Shown: positions 8,340 to 17,516, counted from the first letter of the stretch. The stretch is DNA of 64,000 bases from Caccocola sp964450835 (GCA_964450835.1 CAYVEQ010000002.1:1-64000), one strand, 5' to 3'. A program made the numbers and translations. The notes: generated by a model from the letters alone, not told the origin.

Positions 8340-9722
8340 TCAAGCTCTTCGCTTTGTCATGTCCTTCAGCTCCTGAAGAGCTTCGGGCGTCATTTCCTTT
8401 GAGAAATAGGAACAGTAGACGGTATTGTTCTGAAGCAGCGGCTCGTCCCGCAGCGCGGGAAGGCGTCCCGCCGCTGTCTCAAAAAGCGGAGTTCCGGGAA
8501 TGGGCGAGAACTCGGCCAGCTTCGGCGTGCCTCCCGCCTCGAGGACGAAGTTTATCGTCTCTTTGACGGACTCCGCGCTCTGCCCCGGGAGGCCCGCCAA
8601 GATATACGTCTCGCACTCCCCGCGCGAGTAGCCCGCAGCCTGAAGATTTTTCACTGCCGCGGCGTATTCTTCGCGAGCCACTTTGCCGGAACTGTCGCGC
8701 GTCAGCCCCGGGTCGACGCTTTCGAGCGACAGCCGTATCGTTTTGAAATTGCTCTCGCGCATGAGCCGCGCGCACTCGCCGTCAATCTGCCGAACGTGCA
8801 GCCCGTTCGGTGCGTGAAGGCGCAGCGCGCCTCCGTAGCGCGATGAGAGCTCGCGGCAGAGAGGATAGAAAAAATTTTCCTTTCCGAGCAGGAGCGCGTC
8901 GTCGTAAAAAGCTATGTCGCGCGCGCCGAGCGAGGCCTGGAACTCTATCTCCGCGAGCGCCTCGCCGACCGTCCGTCTGCGGTAGCGCGGCCACAGGAGC
9001 CGTGAGGCGCAGTAGCCGCAGGAAAAAGGACAGCCGAACGACGTCATAGAAACGCCGTAATTTATCGCGCCGTAAAGATCCATCGCGGGCCTCGCCGCCG
9101 GCGGCTCAGCGCGCCCGCGCACGATGAAGTCGGTGCCGAGGCGCGAGGCGTGCCCGGGGCAGAGCGACGCGTAAACGCCGCCGAGCGCGACAGGCGTTTC
9201 GGGGAAAAGCTCGCGCAGGAGACCGATTATCCACGCGACGCCCGGGTACCAGTAGGTCATCGCCGACGTGAGAAGCACGCAGTCGGGTTTGCCGATGCGC
9301 GAAAGAGCCGATGCGGCTTCGTCTCGTGACGGGCCGAAGTGAAAATATCTGCGCCGCACGGACGCGTAGACCTCCGGCTTTTCTGTTTCGATCTTTGCGG
9401 TCTTCTGCCGCCCGAAACTTTTTATCCCGTCGCGCGCCTCCCATACGCAGTCAAGAAGCGCGACGTCGTTGTGCCGGCGCAGGGCTTCGAGCAGATAGAG
9501 CAGACCCAGGGGCTTTGACCACAAGTCCATGAAAGCGAAGTCGCGCACAGGAGGGTTCACGCCGAGCAGCCTCGCGCCGCGAATGGCGAGCAAATCCTCC
9601 TGCGTTATGAACACAGGTTCTTTCGCGAACTTTTTGGTACGTACAGAAAAATCCACCGCGCTCTCATTCCTTCCCCGTTCCGTGCCGCGCGCGTGCGCTT
9701 TTCTCGCCCGCCGCGTTTTCAT
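8340..9722 (-). CDS. B12-binding-domain-type radical SAM protein
   Basis: Up to 460 aa. The first half resembles a cobalamin-binding region (LLGVNPPVRD ... LYLLEALRRH, then a long alpha/beta stretch). The radical SAM motif follows in the second half as CPFSCGYC near residue 235, with later SLESVDPG and AGLPGQ blocks that are usual for the SPASM-less B12-rSAM group. These enzymes do methylations or rearrangements; the substrate is unknown. The annotated ATG at 9722 has no Shine-Dalgarno site and opens with an Arg-rich stretch unlike the rest, so a GTG at 9656 behind GGGGAAGG is a fair alternative. It converges on argH and stands alone. Confidence 0.82.
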   Translation of the reverse strand: MKTRRARKAHARGTERGRNESAVDFSVRTKKFAKEPVFITQEDLLAIRGARLLGVNPPVRDFAFMDLWSKPLGLLYLLEALRRHNDVALLDCVWEARDGIKSFGRQKTAKIETEKPEVYASVRRRYFHFGPSRDEAASALSRIGKPDCVLLTSAMTYWYPGVAWIIGLLRELFPETPVALGGVYASLCPGHASRLGTDFIVRGRAEPPAARPAMDLYGAINYGVSMTSFGCPFSCGYCASRLLWPRYRRRTVGEALAEIEFQASLGARDIAFYDDALLLGKENFFYPLCRELSSRYGGALRLHAPNGLHVRQIDGECARLMRESNFKTIRLSLESVDPGLTRDSSGKVAREEYAAAVKNLQAAGYSRGECETYILAGLPGQSAESVKETINFVLEAGGTPKLAEFSPIPGTPLFETAAGRLPALRDEPLLQNNTVYCSYFSKEMTPEALQELKDMTKRRA

Positions 9723-9979
9723 ACTACACCGGCGTCTGCTCTAAATCCAGTGCAGGGCGCGAAATTCCCTCGCTTTTTGTGATTTCGTTCCGGTCTGACA
9801 AAATGTGAAAAAATGAACATCGGGGCCGAGCGTTTGTCCGCGCTAAAACGCGGCGATTTTCCAAAAAGATGATAAAATAAGTGACAGCAAGAATAATCAC
9901 CATATTCACAAATAGTCGGAAGTATTGTTTCAGAGGTGCTTGAGGAATTTTCAGATACTTTAGAAATTTTATTTTTCGC

Positions 9980-10008
9980 TTGCAAAGGCGATTGTAAAGT
10001 AGTATACA
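9980..10008 (+). promoter_or_regulatory. Promoter of the GntR / hydratase / citrate lyase operon
   Basis: TTGCAA at 9980-9985, a 17-base spacer, then TATACA at 10003-10008. It lies 38 bases before the regulator's start, in an AT-rich stretch that contrasts with the surrounding GC-rich DNA. The 323-base gap from 9723 holds no gene. Confidence 0.75.
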
Positions 10009-10015
10009 GTATACT
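10001..10015. promoter_or_regulatory. Palindromic operator overlapping the -10 box
   Basis: AGTATACAGTATACT is a perfect inverted repeat of AGTATAC around a central A and covers the whole -10 element. A second small palindrome, TGGGCAACCCA, follows at 10015-10025. FadR-type GntR regulators bind short palindromes of the GTATAC kind, so autorepression by the first gene is likely (inference). Confidence 0.6.
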
Positions 10016-10045
10016 GGGCAACCCAGTTGAGGAGGTTTGTTCTCG

Positions 10046-10744
10046 ATGATGGAAGCGCCGGTTTCAAAGACGACCAGAATTTACGAAAAAGTAGTTGAGA
10101 AGCTGAAAGAGGAGATAGCGGACGGACGTCTCATGCCGGGCGACCCGTTGCCCTCCGAACGCCGGCTGATGGAGATGTTCTGTGTGAGCCGCAGCTCGCT
10201 GCGCGAGGCTTTCCGCGTCATGGAGCTGCTCGGCCTCATCGAGTCGATCGCAGGCAAAGGGCGCTTCGTGCGAGAGCCGCGCCTGATGTCGCCGGAGAGC
10301 GGCAGGATACCGCTTGAGGACTCGGCAATCCTCGAACTGATGGAGGCGCGCCGCATACTTGACCCCGCCATAGCCGGAGAGAGCGCGATGCGCGCGACGC
10401 CCTCCGACCTTACGCAGCTGCTGCGTATCATCACGGCCTCCGAGGGACGGCTCGTTCTGCCGCGGGACAGAGCGCAGTCGGATTTCGACTTTCATCTGGC
10501 GCTTGCGGCGGCGACGCGCAATTTTATATTCGTCAACATCACGCGCATGAATTTCGATTTGATTTTCGCGACGCACGAGCGAATCTACCGGCTGCTTGAC
10601 GACAAGGATGCTTTCTTAAACGAACACAGGGCTATGTACGACGCGGTGCTCGACCACGACGCGGAACGCGCGCGGGAGGCCGCGTCGCGTCATATCGACA
10701 GGATTTACCGCACGCTGCACAAAGGCATAGCGGCGGGCGTATAA
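10046..10744 (+). CDS. FadR-subfamily GntR transcriptional regulator
   Basis: 232 aa. Residues 10-75 are the GntR winged helix (LPSERRLMEMFCVSRSSLREAFRVMELLGLI, recognisable around SRSSLREA). The rest is an all-helical FCD ligand domain with the metal-coordinating pattern D(x3)H near 150 and later His residues. FCD regulators usually sense small carboxylates. The ATG at 10046 has GAGGAGG eleven bases before it; an upstream TTG is too close to that site. As first gene of the operon, and with a palindrome on its own promoter, it probably controls the hydratase and citrate lyase genes in response to their substrate (inference). Confidence 0.9.
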   Translation: MMEAPVSKTTRIYEKVVEKLKEEIADGRLMPGDPLPSERRLMEMFCVSRSSLREAFRVMELLGLIESIAGKGRFVREPRLMSPESGRIPLEDSAILELMEARRILDPAIAGESAMRATPSDLTQLLRIITASEGRLVLPRDRAQSDFDFHLALAAATRNFIFVNITRMNFDLIFATHERIYRLLDDKDAFLNEHRAMYDAVLDHDAERAREAASRHIDRIYRTLHKGIAAGV

Positions 10745-10783
10745 CAGGACAAAATAAACTAAACAACGCGGGAGGATGAGATC

Positions 10784-11344
10784 ATGAAAGAGAAGATAAG
10801 AGCGCTTTTCCCCGAAATCGAATGGATAGGGGACGAAACTCTTCGCGAAAAGGTAACGGCCGCGATAGAGGACGGCCTAAGAAGCGGAGGCTGGGAGCCG
10901 GAGGATATGAAAAAAATTCCCTTCACGCTCCTGATCCCGGACTGCCCGTTCAGCTATCTCGACCACGTGCGTGGCGTGACCCGCATAGCGAAGCGCGCGA
11001 CGGAGGAATTCAACGCGATTTACGCGGATAAGGACGCGCGCTTTAAGCTCGACAACGATCTCGTCGTGGCGGGAGCGCTGCTGCACGACGTCGGCAAGCT
11101 CGTCGAGTACGAGAAGACGGCCTCGGGCGCGACTGTCAAGTCACGCTGCGGCAAGAACCTGCGCCACCCCTTCTCGGGCACTGTCATCGCTTTGCGCAAC
11201 GGTTTGCCGGACGAGGTGGGGCACATTATAGCGAACCACGCGCACGAGGGCGACGGCACCCTGCGCAGCCCGGAGGCTGTTGTGATAAATAAAGCCGACT
11301 TCATAAACTTCGAGGCTGTTAAGTCTTTCCTCGGCATGAAGTAG
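10784..11344 (+). CDS. HD-domain phosphohydrolase-like protein
   Basis: 186 aa. HD superfamily residues are visible as YLDHVRG near 60, LLHDVGK near 105, HPFSG near 130 and NHAHEGDG near 150, all the His/Asp ligands of a metal centre. The family includes phosphatases and nucleotidases; no specific substrate can be read. It lies between the regulator and the first hydratase subunit with 33-40 base gaps, so it belongs to the operon. One possibility is removal of a phosphorylated or CoA-type intermediate, but this is a guess. Confidence 0.8.
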   Translation: MKEKIRALFPEIEWIGDETLREKVTAAIEDGLRSGGWEPEDMKKIPFTLLIPDCPFSYLDHVRGVTRIAKRATEEFNAIYADKDARFKLDNDLVVAGALLHDVGKLVEYEKTASGATVKSRCGKNLRHPFSGTVIALRNGLPDEVGHIIANHAHEGDGTLRSPEAVVINKADFINFEAVKSFLGMK

Positions 11345-11377
11345 GAACGCAGAAGAATCTTCAAAGGAGAGTACGCG

Positions 11378-12658
11378 ATGGGCAAGACTTCGATAATGAA
11401 AATAATGGAACGGGCGTCGGGACAGCCGGTAAAGGTCGGCGACCGCGTCTGGTGCGCGATAGACTGGGCGACCTGCCGCGACTTCGGCGGAGCGAACGTC
11501 GTCCTGCAGTTTGAGAAAGAGATGGGCAAAGAGGCGAAGGTCTGGAATCCCGACAAGCTCGCCTTTACCTTCGACCTTCAGGCGCCGGCTCATTCGGAGA
11601 AGGTCGCGGCGAATCAGAAGATTATCCGCGAATTCTGCAAACGTCAGGGAGTCAAGCGGCTCTTTGACATAAATCACGGCATAGGCCAGCACGTCATGCT
11701 CGAGGCGGGAATGATAAAGCCCGGCGACGTCGTGCTCGGCACGGACAGCCACATGAACCTGCTGGGAGCCGTCGGCGCTTTCGCGACGGGCGTGGGCAAC
11801 TCGGACATCGCGGCCTCTTACATCGCTGGGGTGAACTGGTTCCGCGTTCCCGAGACGATGAAAATCGAGGTAACGGGCAGATTCGGGAGAGGCGTCTGCA
11901 TGAGAGATCTTCTCACGAAAATTATCGGCGACTTGGGCGCGGGCGGCATGGACTTCCTCGCCGTCGAGTTCGCCGGAGAGACGATAGACAGAGCCACTCT
12001 CGCCGAAAGGCTGACGCTCTGCTCGATGATCACGGAGATGAGCGGCAAGGTACCGCTCATTATGCCGAGCGGCGAAGTGCTTGACTGGCTTGTCGGACGC
12101 GCGGGCCCCGAAGCCGCGCGCCTCGCGCGTGAGCTGAAGGCCGACCCGGATGCCGAGTACTGCCGCGTGCTTCGCTACAACGTCGACAGCCTTGAGCCGA
12201 TGGCCTCCTGCCCGGACGCGCCGGACAACGTGAAGCCCGTGGCTGAGATTTTGGGCACGCACGTCGACCAGGTGCATATCGGCTCATGCTCGAACGGCCG
12301 CTACGAGGACATCAAGGCGGCTCACGAGGTGCTGATGGCGGGCGGCGGCAAGGTCAGCCCGACGGTGCGCGCGATTGTCACGCCGGCTACAACGTCGGTG
12401 CAGCTGCGCTGCGTCGAGGAGGGAATAGCGGCTGACTTCCTGAAGGCGGGAATCGTCTTTACGAACCCGACCTGTTCGCTCTGCACCGCGGAGCATTACG
12501 GGGCCATGCCTTCGGGCGACGTAGGCTGCTCGACGACGAACCGCAACTTCATCGGCAAGGTCGGCAAGGGGAGCCACACATACCTCATGAGCCCGATGAC
12601 GGCGATGGCGACGGCAGTCAAAGGCTGCATCGCCGACCCGAGAGAGATACTCAAATAG
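11378..12658 (+). CDS. Aconitase-family hydratase, large subunit A (LeuC-like)
   Basis: 426 aa, the length of LeuC/homoaconitase large subunits. GTDSHMN near residue 125 and the three Fe-S cysteines in GSCSNGR (near 305) and NPTCSLC (near 365) are all present. It should dehydrate and rehydrate a 2- or 3-hydroxy di/tricarboxylate in complex with the small subunit encoded next. The N-terminus and the cluster region (CSLC rather than CGPC) are less typical than those of the second large subunit at 13225. Citrate/isocitrate, isopropylmalate-like or (methyl)malate-type substrates are all possible. Confidence 0.88.
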   Translation: MGKTSIMKIMERASGQPVKVGDRVWCAIDWATCRDFGGANVVLQFEKEMGKEAKVWNPDKLAFTFDLQAPAHSEKVAANQKIIREFCKRQGVKRLFDINHGIGQHVMLEAGMIKPGDVVLGTDSHMNLLGAVGAFATGVGNSDIAASYIAGVNWFRVPETMKIEVTGRFGRGVCMRDLLTKIIGDLGAGGMDFLAVEFAGETIDRATLAERLTLCSMITEMSGKVPLIMPSGEVLDWLVGRAGPEAARLARELKADPDAEYCRVLRYNVDSLEPMASCPDAPDNVKPVAEILGTHVDQVHIGSCSNGRYEDIKAAHEVLMAGGGKVSPTVRAIVTPATTSVQLRCVEEGIAADFLKAGIVFTNPTCSLCTAEHYGAMPSGDVGCSTTNRNFIGKVGKGSHTYLMSPMTAMATAVKGCIADPREILK

Positions 12659-12672
12659 AGGAGGAGAGCGTT

Positions 12673-13209
12673 ATGGGCGAGATTCTCAAAGGCAGAGCGT
12701 GGGTATTTACCGACAACGTTGATACCGATCTCATCTATCACAATAAATATCTTGCGGAGACGGATCCGAAGAACATGCCGCAGTACGCTTTTGAATATTA
12801 TCCCGGAAAAGAAAATTTCGCGAAGGAGGTAAAGCCCGGCGATTTCGTCGTCGCGGGCAAGAACTTCGGCTGCGGCTCAAGCCGCGAGCACGCCGTCTAC
12901 TGTCTTGAGTACGCGGGGGTTCCATGCGTACTCGCCGAGACATGCAGCCGCATCTATTACAGAAATGCGATCAACAACGGCTACCCCGTGCTCTTTGTCA
13001 AAGGGCTATCCGACGCGATCAAAGCCGGGAAGATAAAGGACGGTGACCTGCTCGAGGTGGAGCTTTCGACAGGCGCGATAAAAGACGTGACGAACGGCGA
13101 AAGCTTCCACGGCGACGCGGTGAGTAATCTGGAGAACGACATAATGAAGGCGGGCGGCATCATGAATTATATGAAAGCCAAGATCGCGGCGGAAAAAGAG
13201 CCGAAATGA
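12673..13209 (+). CDS. Aconitase-family hydratase, small subunit A (LeuD-like)
   Basis: 178 aa. It shows the swivelling-domain motif DNVDTDLI, the substrate loop around NKYLAE near residue 25, and the conserved GKNFGCGSSREH near 60 that supplies active-site Ser and Arg. It pairs with the upstream large subunit, fourteen bases away. Its loop differs from that of the second small subunit (KYTYT), which suggests the two heterodimers prefer different substrates. Confidence 0.88.
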   Translation: MGEILKGRAWVFTDNVDTDLIYHNKYLAETDPKNMPQYAFEYYPGKENFAKEVKPGDFVVAGKNFGCGSSREHAVYCLEYAGVPCVLAETCSRIYYRNAINNGYPVLFVKGLSDAIKAGKIKDGDLLEVELSTGAIKDVTNGESFHGDAVSNLENDIMKAGGIMNYMKAKIAAEKEPK

Positions 13210-13224
13210 AGGAGGAAACCGGAA

Positions 13225-14481
13225 ATGGGAAAGACATTCGCTGAAAAAGTCTTGGGACGCGCGGCCGGCTATGAGGTCAGGGCAAACGAAGTCGTCACGG
13301 TCGAGCCCGACGTCTGCATGAGCCACGACAACGGCGGCCCTATTTCGCGCGCCTTTAAGAAAATCGGCGTAGCGAAGGTAAAGTATCCGGAACGCATCTG
13401 CTTTGTCCTTGACCACGCCATTCCCGCGCCGTCGAGCGCGCACGCGGTGAACCACAAGGAGGTCCGCGAGTTCGCATCGGAGCAGAACATTCCGCACCTT
13501 TACGACATAACGAGCGGCGGCGGCGTCTGCCACCAGAAAATATGCGAGGAGGGCTACGCTCTGCCGGGCCTCGTGATGGTCGGCAGCGACAGCCACACAT
13601 GTACCTACGGCGCTTATGGCGCCTTCTCGACCGGTATCGGCCGCACAGAGATGGCGGCGGTCTGGGCGACGGGGAAAATCTGGTTCAAGGTGCCGGAGAG
13701 CATGAAGGTCACAGTCACCGGCGCATTCAAGCCCGGCGTCTCGACGAAAGACTTCATACTCAAACTCATCGGCGACGTCAGAGCCGACGGCGCGGACTAC
13801 ATGAGCGTGGAGTTTCACGGCGGGGGCATAGAGAATATGAGCGTCGCCGAACGCATGACAATCTGCAATATGGGTGTCGAGTTCGGCGCGAAGAACGCCG
13901 TCTGCCGTCCCGACCAAAAGGTGCTCGACGCGATAAAGGGCAAAGAGAAATATCCGAACTGGGAATGTATCTGGGCCGACGACGACGCAATCTACGCGAA
14001 GGAAGTCAGCTATGACCTCGGCGGCATCGAGCCCTGCGTGGCTAAGCCGCACACGGTCGACAACTGGGCGCCCGTCGGAGAAGTCGCGGGTACGAAGATA
14101 AACGAGGCTTTCCTCGGTTCCTGCACGAACGGCCGCATCGAGGACCTGCGCCTCGCCGCCGGAATCTTAAAAGGCAATAAAGTCGCCGTGCGCACGGTCG
14201 TCATTCCCGCTTCGTGGATTGTCTACCGTCAAGCGATGAAAGAGGGAATACTCGACACTCTGCTTGACGCGGGCTGCGTCATCTGCAACCCCGGGTGCGG
14301 CCCCTGCATGGGCAACCACGAGGGAATACTCGCCCCAGGCGAAACGGCGATAAGCACAGCCAACAGAAACTTCAAAGGGCGCATGGGAGACAAAGAGAGC
14401 TTTATCTACCTCGCCAGTCCGATGACCGTCGCGGCGTCGGCGATAAAGGGCGAGATTTCCGACCCGAGGGAGGCGCTTTAA
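13225..14481 (+). CDS. Aconitase-family hydratase, large subunit B (LeuC/HacA-like)
   Basis: 418 aa. GSDSHTCTYGA near residue 125 and the Fe-S ligands in GSCTNGR (near 295) and NPGCGPC (near 355) match the isopropylmalate isomerase / homoaconitase / methanogen aconitase group closely. It has a Shine-Dalgarno GGAGG and follows the first small subunit by fifteen bases. With the next gene it forms a second complete hydratase in the same operon, so gene duplication alone does not explain the arrangement if both are kept intact. Confidence 0.9.
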   Translation: MGKTFAEKVLGRAAGYEVRANEVVTVEPDVCMSHDNGGPISRAFKKIGVAKVKYPERICFVLDHAIPAPSSAHAVNHKEVREFASEQNIPHLYDITSGGGVCHQKICEEGYALPGLVMVGSDSHTCTYGAYGAFSTGIGRTEMAAVWATGKIWFKVPESMKVTVTGAFKPGVSTKDFILKLIGDVRADGADYMSVEFHGGGIENMSVAERMTICNMGVEFGAKNAVCRPDQKVLDAIKGKEKYPNWECIWADDDAIYAKEVSYDLGGIEPCVAKPHTVDNWAPVGEVAGTKINEAFLGSCTNGRIEDLRLAAGILKGNKVAVRTVVIPASWIVYRQAMKEGILDTLLDAGCVICNPGCGPCMGNHEGILAPGETAISTANRNFKGRMGDKESFIYLASPMTVAASAIKGEISDPREAL

Positions 14482-14482
14482 T

Positions 14483-14968
14483 ATGGGCAAGGTTTGGAAA
14501 TACGGCGACGACGTGAACACCGACGTAATATTCCCCGGCAAGTACACCTACACGATAAAGGAGCGCGCTGAGATGGCGCTGCACGCCTGCGAGGACCTCG
14601 ACCCCGAGTTCACGAAAAACGCGAAAGAGGGCGACCTCATAGTGGCAGGCAAGAACTGGGGCTGCGGCTCAAGCCGCGAGCAGGCCGCGACCTGCCTTAA
14701 AGAGCGCGGAATAAAGGCGATCGTGGCGAAGAGCTTTGCGCGCATCCATTACCGCAACTGCCTGAACGAAGGGCTCGCGACTATCGTCTGCCCCGAGGCG
14801 TGCGACGAGCTGAAGATGGGCGACGAGGCGGACGTCGATTTCGCGCGCGGCGTGATAATCGCGGGCGGAAAAGAATATCCCTTCCCGCCCTATCCCGAGT
14901 TTGTGCAGGGGCTCATCAACGACGGCGGTCTTATCCCGCACGTGAAAAAAGAGCTGGGACTGGCGTAA
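14483..14968 (+). CDS. Aconitase-family hydratase, small subunit B (LeuD-like)
   Basis: 161 aa. DDVNTDVIFPGKY opens the protein, with the substrate loop read as KYTYT, and GKNWGCGSSREQ near residue 55. Start and preceding stop are one base apart, so the two subunits are translationally coupled. Length and motifs fit the short LeuD / 2,3-dimethylmalate dehydratase / homoaconitase small-subunit class. Substrate identity is not resolved by sequence. Confidence 0.9.
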   Translation: MGKVWKYGDDVNTDVIFPGKYTYTIKERAEMALHACEDLDPEFTKNAKEGDLIVAGKNWGCGSSREQAATCLKERGIKAIVAKSFARIHYRNCLNEGLATIVCPEACDELKMGDEADVDFARGVIIAGGKEYPFPPYPEFVQGLINDGGLIPHVKKELGLA

Positions 14969-15017
14969 GCATGACGGCGCGCATTTCCCGAATATTAAAA
15001 ACAGAGGAGGAACAGAT

Positions 15018-16289
15018 ATGTCAGAGAACATTATGAAAGTCAAGGCGAAGAAAGAACGCTACGACGTGACCTATATGGCGGGAGACGACTCCGGCTTCGA
15101 CATGATGGAGGGGGCGCTTCTCGCTCTCGAGGCTCTCGATCTTCCGATCAACTGGCACCGCGCCGACCTCGGCTGGTGCATGTGGGAGAAGTCGAACAAA
15201 AAATTCGGCGAGGGCGACCCGCGCTGCAACACCGTTCCGCCCGAGACGATAAAGACGATGCAGGAGACGGACGCGACCATAATGGCGGCAATCACATCAA
15301 AGGCCGGGGTCAAGGGCTTCAAGTCCGCGATTCTCCAGATGCGCCAGCTCTTCGACCTCTACATCAACCTCCGCCCCGCGAAAACTCTGCCGGGCATCGG
15401 CACGCCTCTCGCGAAGAACCCGAAGATCGACATAGTGATGTTCCGCGAGAACACGGAGGATCTCTATTCCGCCGTCGAGTTCTATCCGCTGCCGAAGGAG
15501 ATGTTCGACCTTCATAAAGGCATGGATCGCTTCCGCGAAGGCAAGGGGAACATAGCGGTGTCGTGGCGCGTCTTCTCCGAAGAGGGCTGCACGCGCATAA
15601 TCCGCGCCGCCTTCGAGTACGCGAAGGAAACGGGACGCAAGACCGTTCACTGCTGCAACAAGGCGAACGTCATCCGCCAGACGGACGGCATGATGAAAAG
15701 AATATTCCTCGAAATAGCGAAGGAATACGAACAGTACGGCATCAAGAGCGTCGAGGAGAACGCAGACGCGACGGCGATGTGGCTCATCAAGAACCCGCAG
15801 GACTACAGCGTCATAATCGCCTCGAACGTATTCGGCGACATACTCTCGGACGAAGCCTCGCAGCTCACAGGCGGACTCGGTTTCGCCCCCTCCGGCAACA
15901 TCGGAAAGACTACTGCGCTCTTTGAGCCTTCGAGCGGCTCCGTGCCGAAGTACGCGCACAAGTACAGGGTCAACCCGAGCGCGATGATACTCACCTGCAA
16001 GATGATGCTCGAATACCTCGGCCTTGACGAAGCGGCGCAAAGGATAGAAAAGGCACTCGGCGAAGTCTTGGTCGAAAGCAAGCCGGGCACTCTCACCTAT
16101 GACGTGCTCCGCGACTTCCGCGGAGATCCCGACTGGGAGAAGAACGCGGCTTCGACAATCGACATGGCTGCGGCGGTCGCACGCAAGATAAATCCGGCGT
16201 TTACCGGCGATGTGCTCGAAGCGGCGAAGAAAAAAGTCCACAAGATGTGCGCGTGGGACGAAGCGTCGCTCATAGGCTTTGACGACTAA
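15018..16289 (+). CDS. Isocitrate/isopropylmalate dehydrogenase family, isocitrate dehydrogenase-like
   Basis: 423 aa, close to bacterial Icd length. Family motifs are the substrate-binding KSAILQMRQ ... LYINLRP (near residues 105-120), RENTEDLY near 140 and the metal-binding SNVFGDILSDEAS near 275. The Ser that contacts isocitrate in Icd is present but the neighbouring Asn is Ile, so a related 2-hydroxy acid is conceivable. The enzyme would oxidatively decarboxylate isocitrate to 2-oxoglutarate (or a homologue). It sits 49 bases after the second hydratase, which supplies a plausible substrate. Confidence 0.85.
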   Translation: MSENIMKVKAKKERYDVTYMAGDDSGFDMMEGALLALEALDLPINWHRADLGWCMWEKSNKKFGEGDPRCNTVPPETIKTMQETDATIMAAITSKAGVKGFKSAILQMRQLFDLYINLRPAKTLPGIGTPLAKNPKIDIVMFRENTEDLYSAVEFYPLPKEMFDLHKGMDRFREGKGNIAVSWRVFSEEGCTRIIRAAFEYAKETGRKTVHCCNKANVIRQTDGMMKRIFLEIAKEYEQYGIKSVEENADATAMWLIKNPQDYSVIIASNVFGDILSDEASQLTGGLGFAPSGNIGKTTALFEPSSGSVPKYAHKYRVNPSAMILTCKMMLEYLGLDEAAQRIEKALGEVLVESKPGTLTYDVLRDFRGDPDWEKNAASTIDMAAAVARKINPAFTGDVLEAAKKKVHKMCAWDEASLIGFDD

Positions 16290-16388
16290 TTCCCGAAGGG
16301 CCGCGGAGCGCGGCGTGACGGAAAAAGAGCGGCGCCTTCTCCTTGCGGCGAAGCGCGCCGCTTTTACAGAGTTAAGGGGGAATCGCGA

Positions 16389-16655
16389 ATGAAGACAGCG
16401 CAGGCGGGAACGCTTGAATCTATGGACTGCCTTGTGACGCTTGAAGAGGCGCCTCCGGGAGCCGGAATCGCTGTAGCGATAAGCGGCGCGAGCGCGGCCC
16501 GGTTCAAAAGCGCGATGGAAAAGAAGATAAAGGAAACTCTCGCCTCTTTGGGCGTCAAAGACATGAATGTGACGGTGCAGGACAACGGCGCTCTCGACGT
16601 CGTGCTCGGCGCGCGGGTCGAAGCCGCTTGCAAACGGCTGGGAGGCGTGAAATAA
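16389..16655 (+). CDS. citD: Citrate lyase acyl carrier protein (gamma subunit)
   Basis: 88 aa. The N-terminal GTLESMD holds the Ser that receives the phosphoribosyl-dephospho-CoA prosthetic group in CitD. A strong AAGGGGG lies before the ATG. It carries the acetyl/citryl thioester between CitF and CitE. The stop codon directly abuts the citE start. A homologous system works on citramalate in some clostridia, so substrate is not certain. Confidence 0.93.
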   Translation: MKTAQAGTLESMDCLVTLEEAPPGAGIAVAISGASAARFKSAMEKKIKETLASLGVKDMNVTVQDNGALDVVLGARVEAACKRLGGVK

Positions 16656-17516
16656 ATGCGCCGCACGATGCTCTACCTTCCGGGCAACAACCCGAATATG
16701 CTGACGCGCGGCTGGCTCTTCGGCGCGGACGGCCTTATCCTCGACCTTGAGGACGCGGTCGCCGTAACGGAAAAGGACGCAGCACGCGTGCTCGTCACGA
16801 AATTTCTCGAACAGGGAGAGTTCGGAGAGTGCGAGGTGACGGTGAGAATCAACGGCATCGACACGGAGTACTGGAAAGATGACCTCGCGGCGGTAGTGCC
16901 GATGAAGCGGCTTGACGGCATACGCGCGCCGAAGGTGGACGGACCCGAGACGGTGCGGATACTCGACGAGGAGCTGTCGTCGCTCGAAGAAAAGAACGGC
17001 CTTCCGCAGGGAAAGCTGAAGCTCTTCTGCCTGCTTGAAACGGCGAAGGGGATATGGAACGCCTACGACATAGCGGCGGCTTCTCCGCGCGTCGCGGCGA
17101 TAATCCCAGGGGGCGAGGACTTAAGAGCCGACCTGCGCACCGAACGCTCGGAGAGCGGCACGGAGCTTGAATGGGCGCGCAGAATGCTGGTCTTCGCCGC
17201 GCGAGCCGCAGGAGTGGATCCGCTTGACACGGTCTTCGCGCGAGTGACGGACGACGCTGGCCTTCGCCGCGAGGCGGAATTTATAAAACAGCTCGGCTTC
17301 GCCGGCAAGTCCGTGATACACCCGAACCAAATTCCGATAATCCACGACGTCTTCAATCCGACCGAGGCCGAGATAGCCAAAGCGCGGAAGATAATCGAGG
17401 CGGCGAAAGAGGCAGCGGCCAGAGGGCAGGGCGCCGTCTCCGTCGACGGCAAGATGGTTGACGTTCCCGTGGTCAAGAGGGCCGAATACACCCTCGTCCG
17501 CGCGGGGCTCGCGTAG
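16656..17516 (+). CDS. citE: Citrate lyase beta subunit (citryl-ACP lyase)
   Basis: 286 aa. A TIM-barrel HpcH/HpaI-type lyase: MRRTMLYLPGNNP at the start, DLEDAV near residue 29, RINGIDT near 69, and the metal/substrate block IIPGGEDLRADL near 150. It cleaves citryl-ACP to oxaloacetate and acetyl-ACP. It starts on the base after citD stops. No paralogous single-gene CitE-like features (such as a lone malyl-CoA lyase C-terminus) are evident. Confidence 0.94.
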   Translation: MRRTMLYLPGNNPNMLTRGWLFGADGLILDLEDAVAVTEKDAARVLVTKFLEQGEFGECEVTVRINGIDTEYWKDDLAAVVPMKRLDGIRAPKVDGPETVRILDEELSSLEEKNGLPQGKLKLFCLLETAKGIWNAYDIAAASPRVAAIIPGGEDLRADLRTERSESGTELEWARRMLVFAARAAGVDPLDTVFARVTDDAGLRREAEFIKQLGFAGKSVIHPNQIPIIHDVFNPTEAEIAKARKIIEAAKEAAARGQGAVSVDGKMVDVPVVKRAEYTLVRAGLA

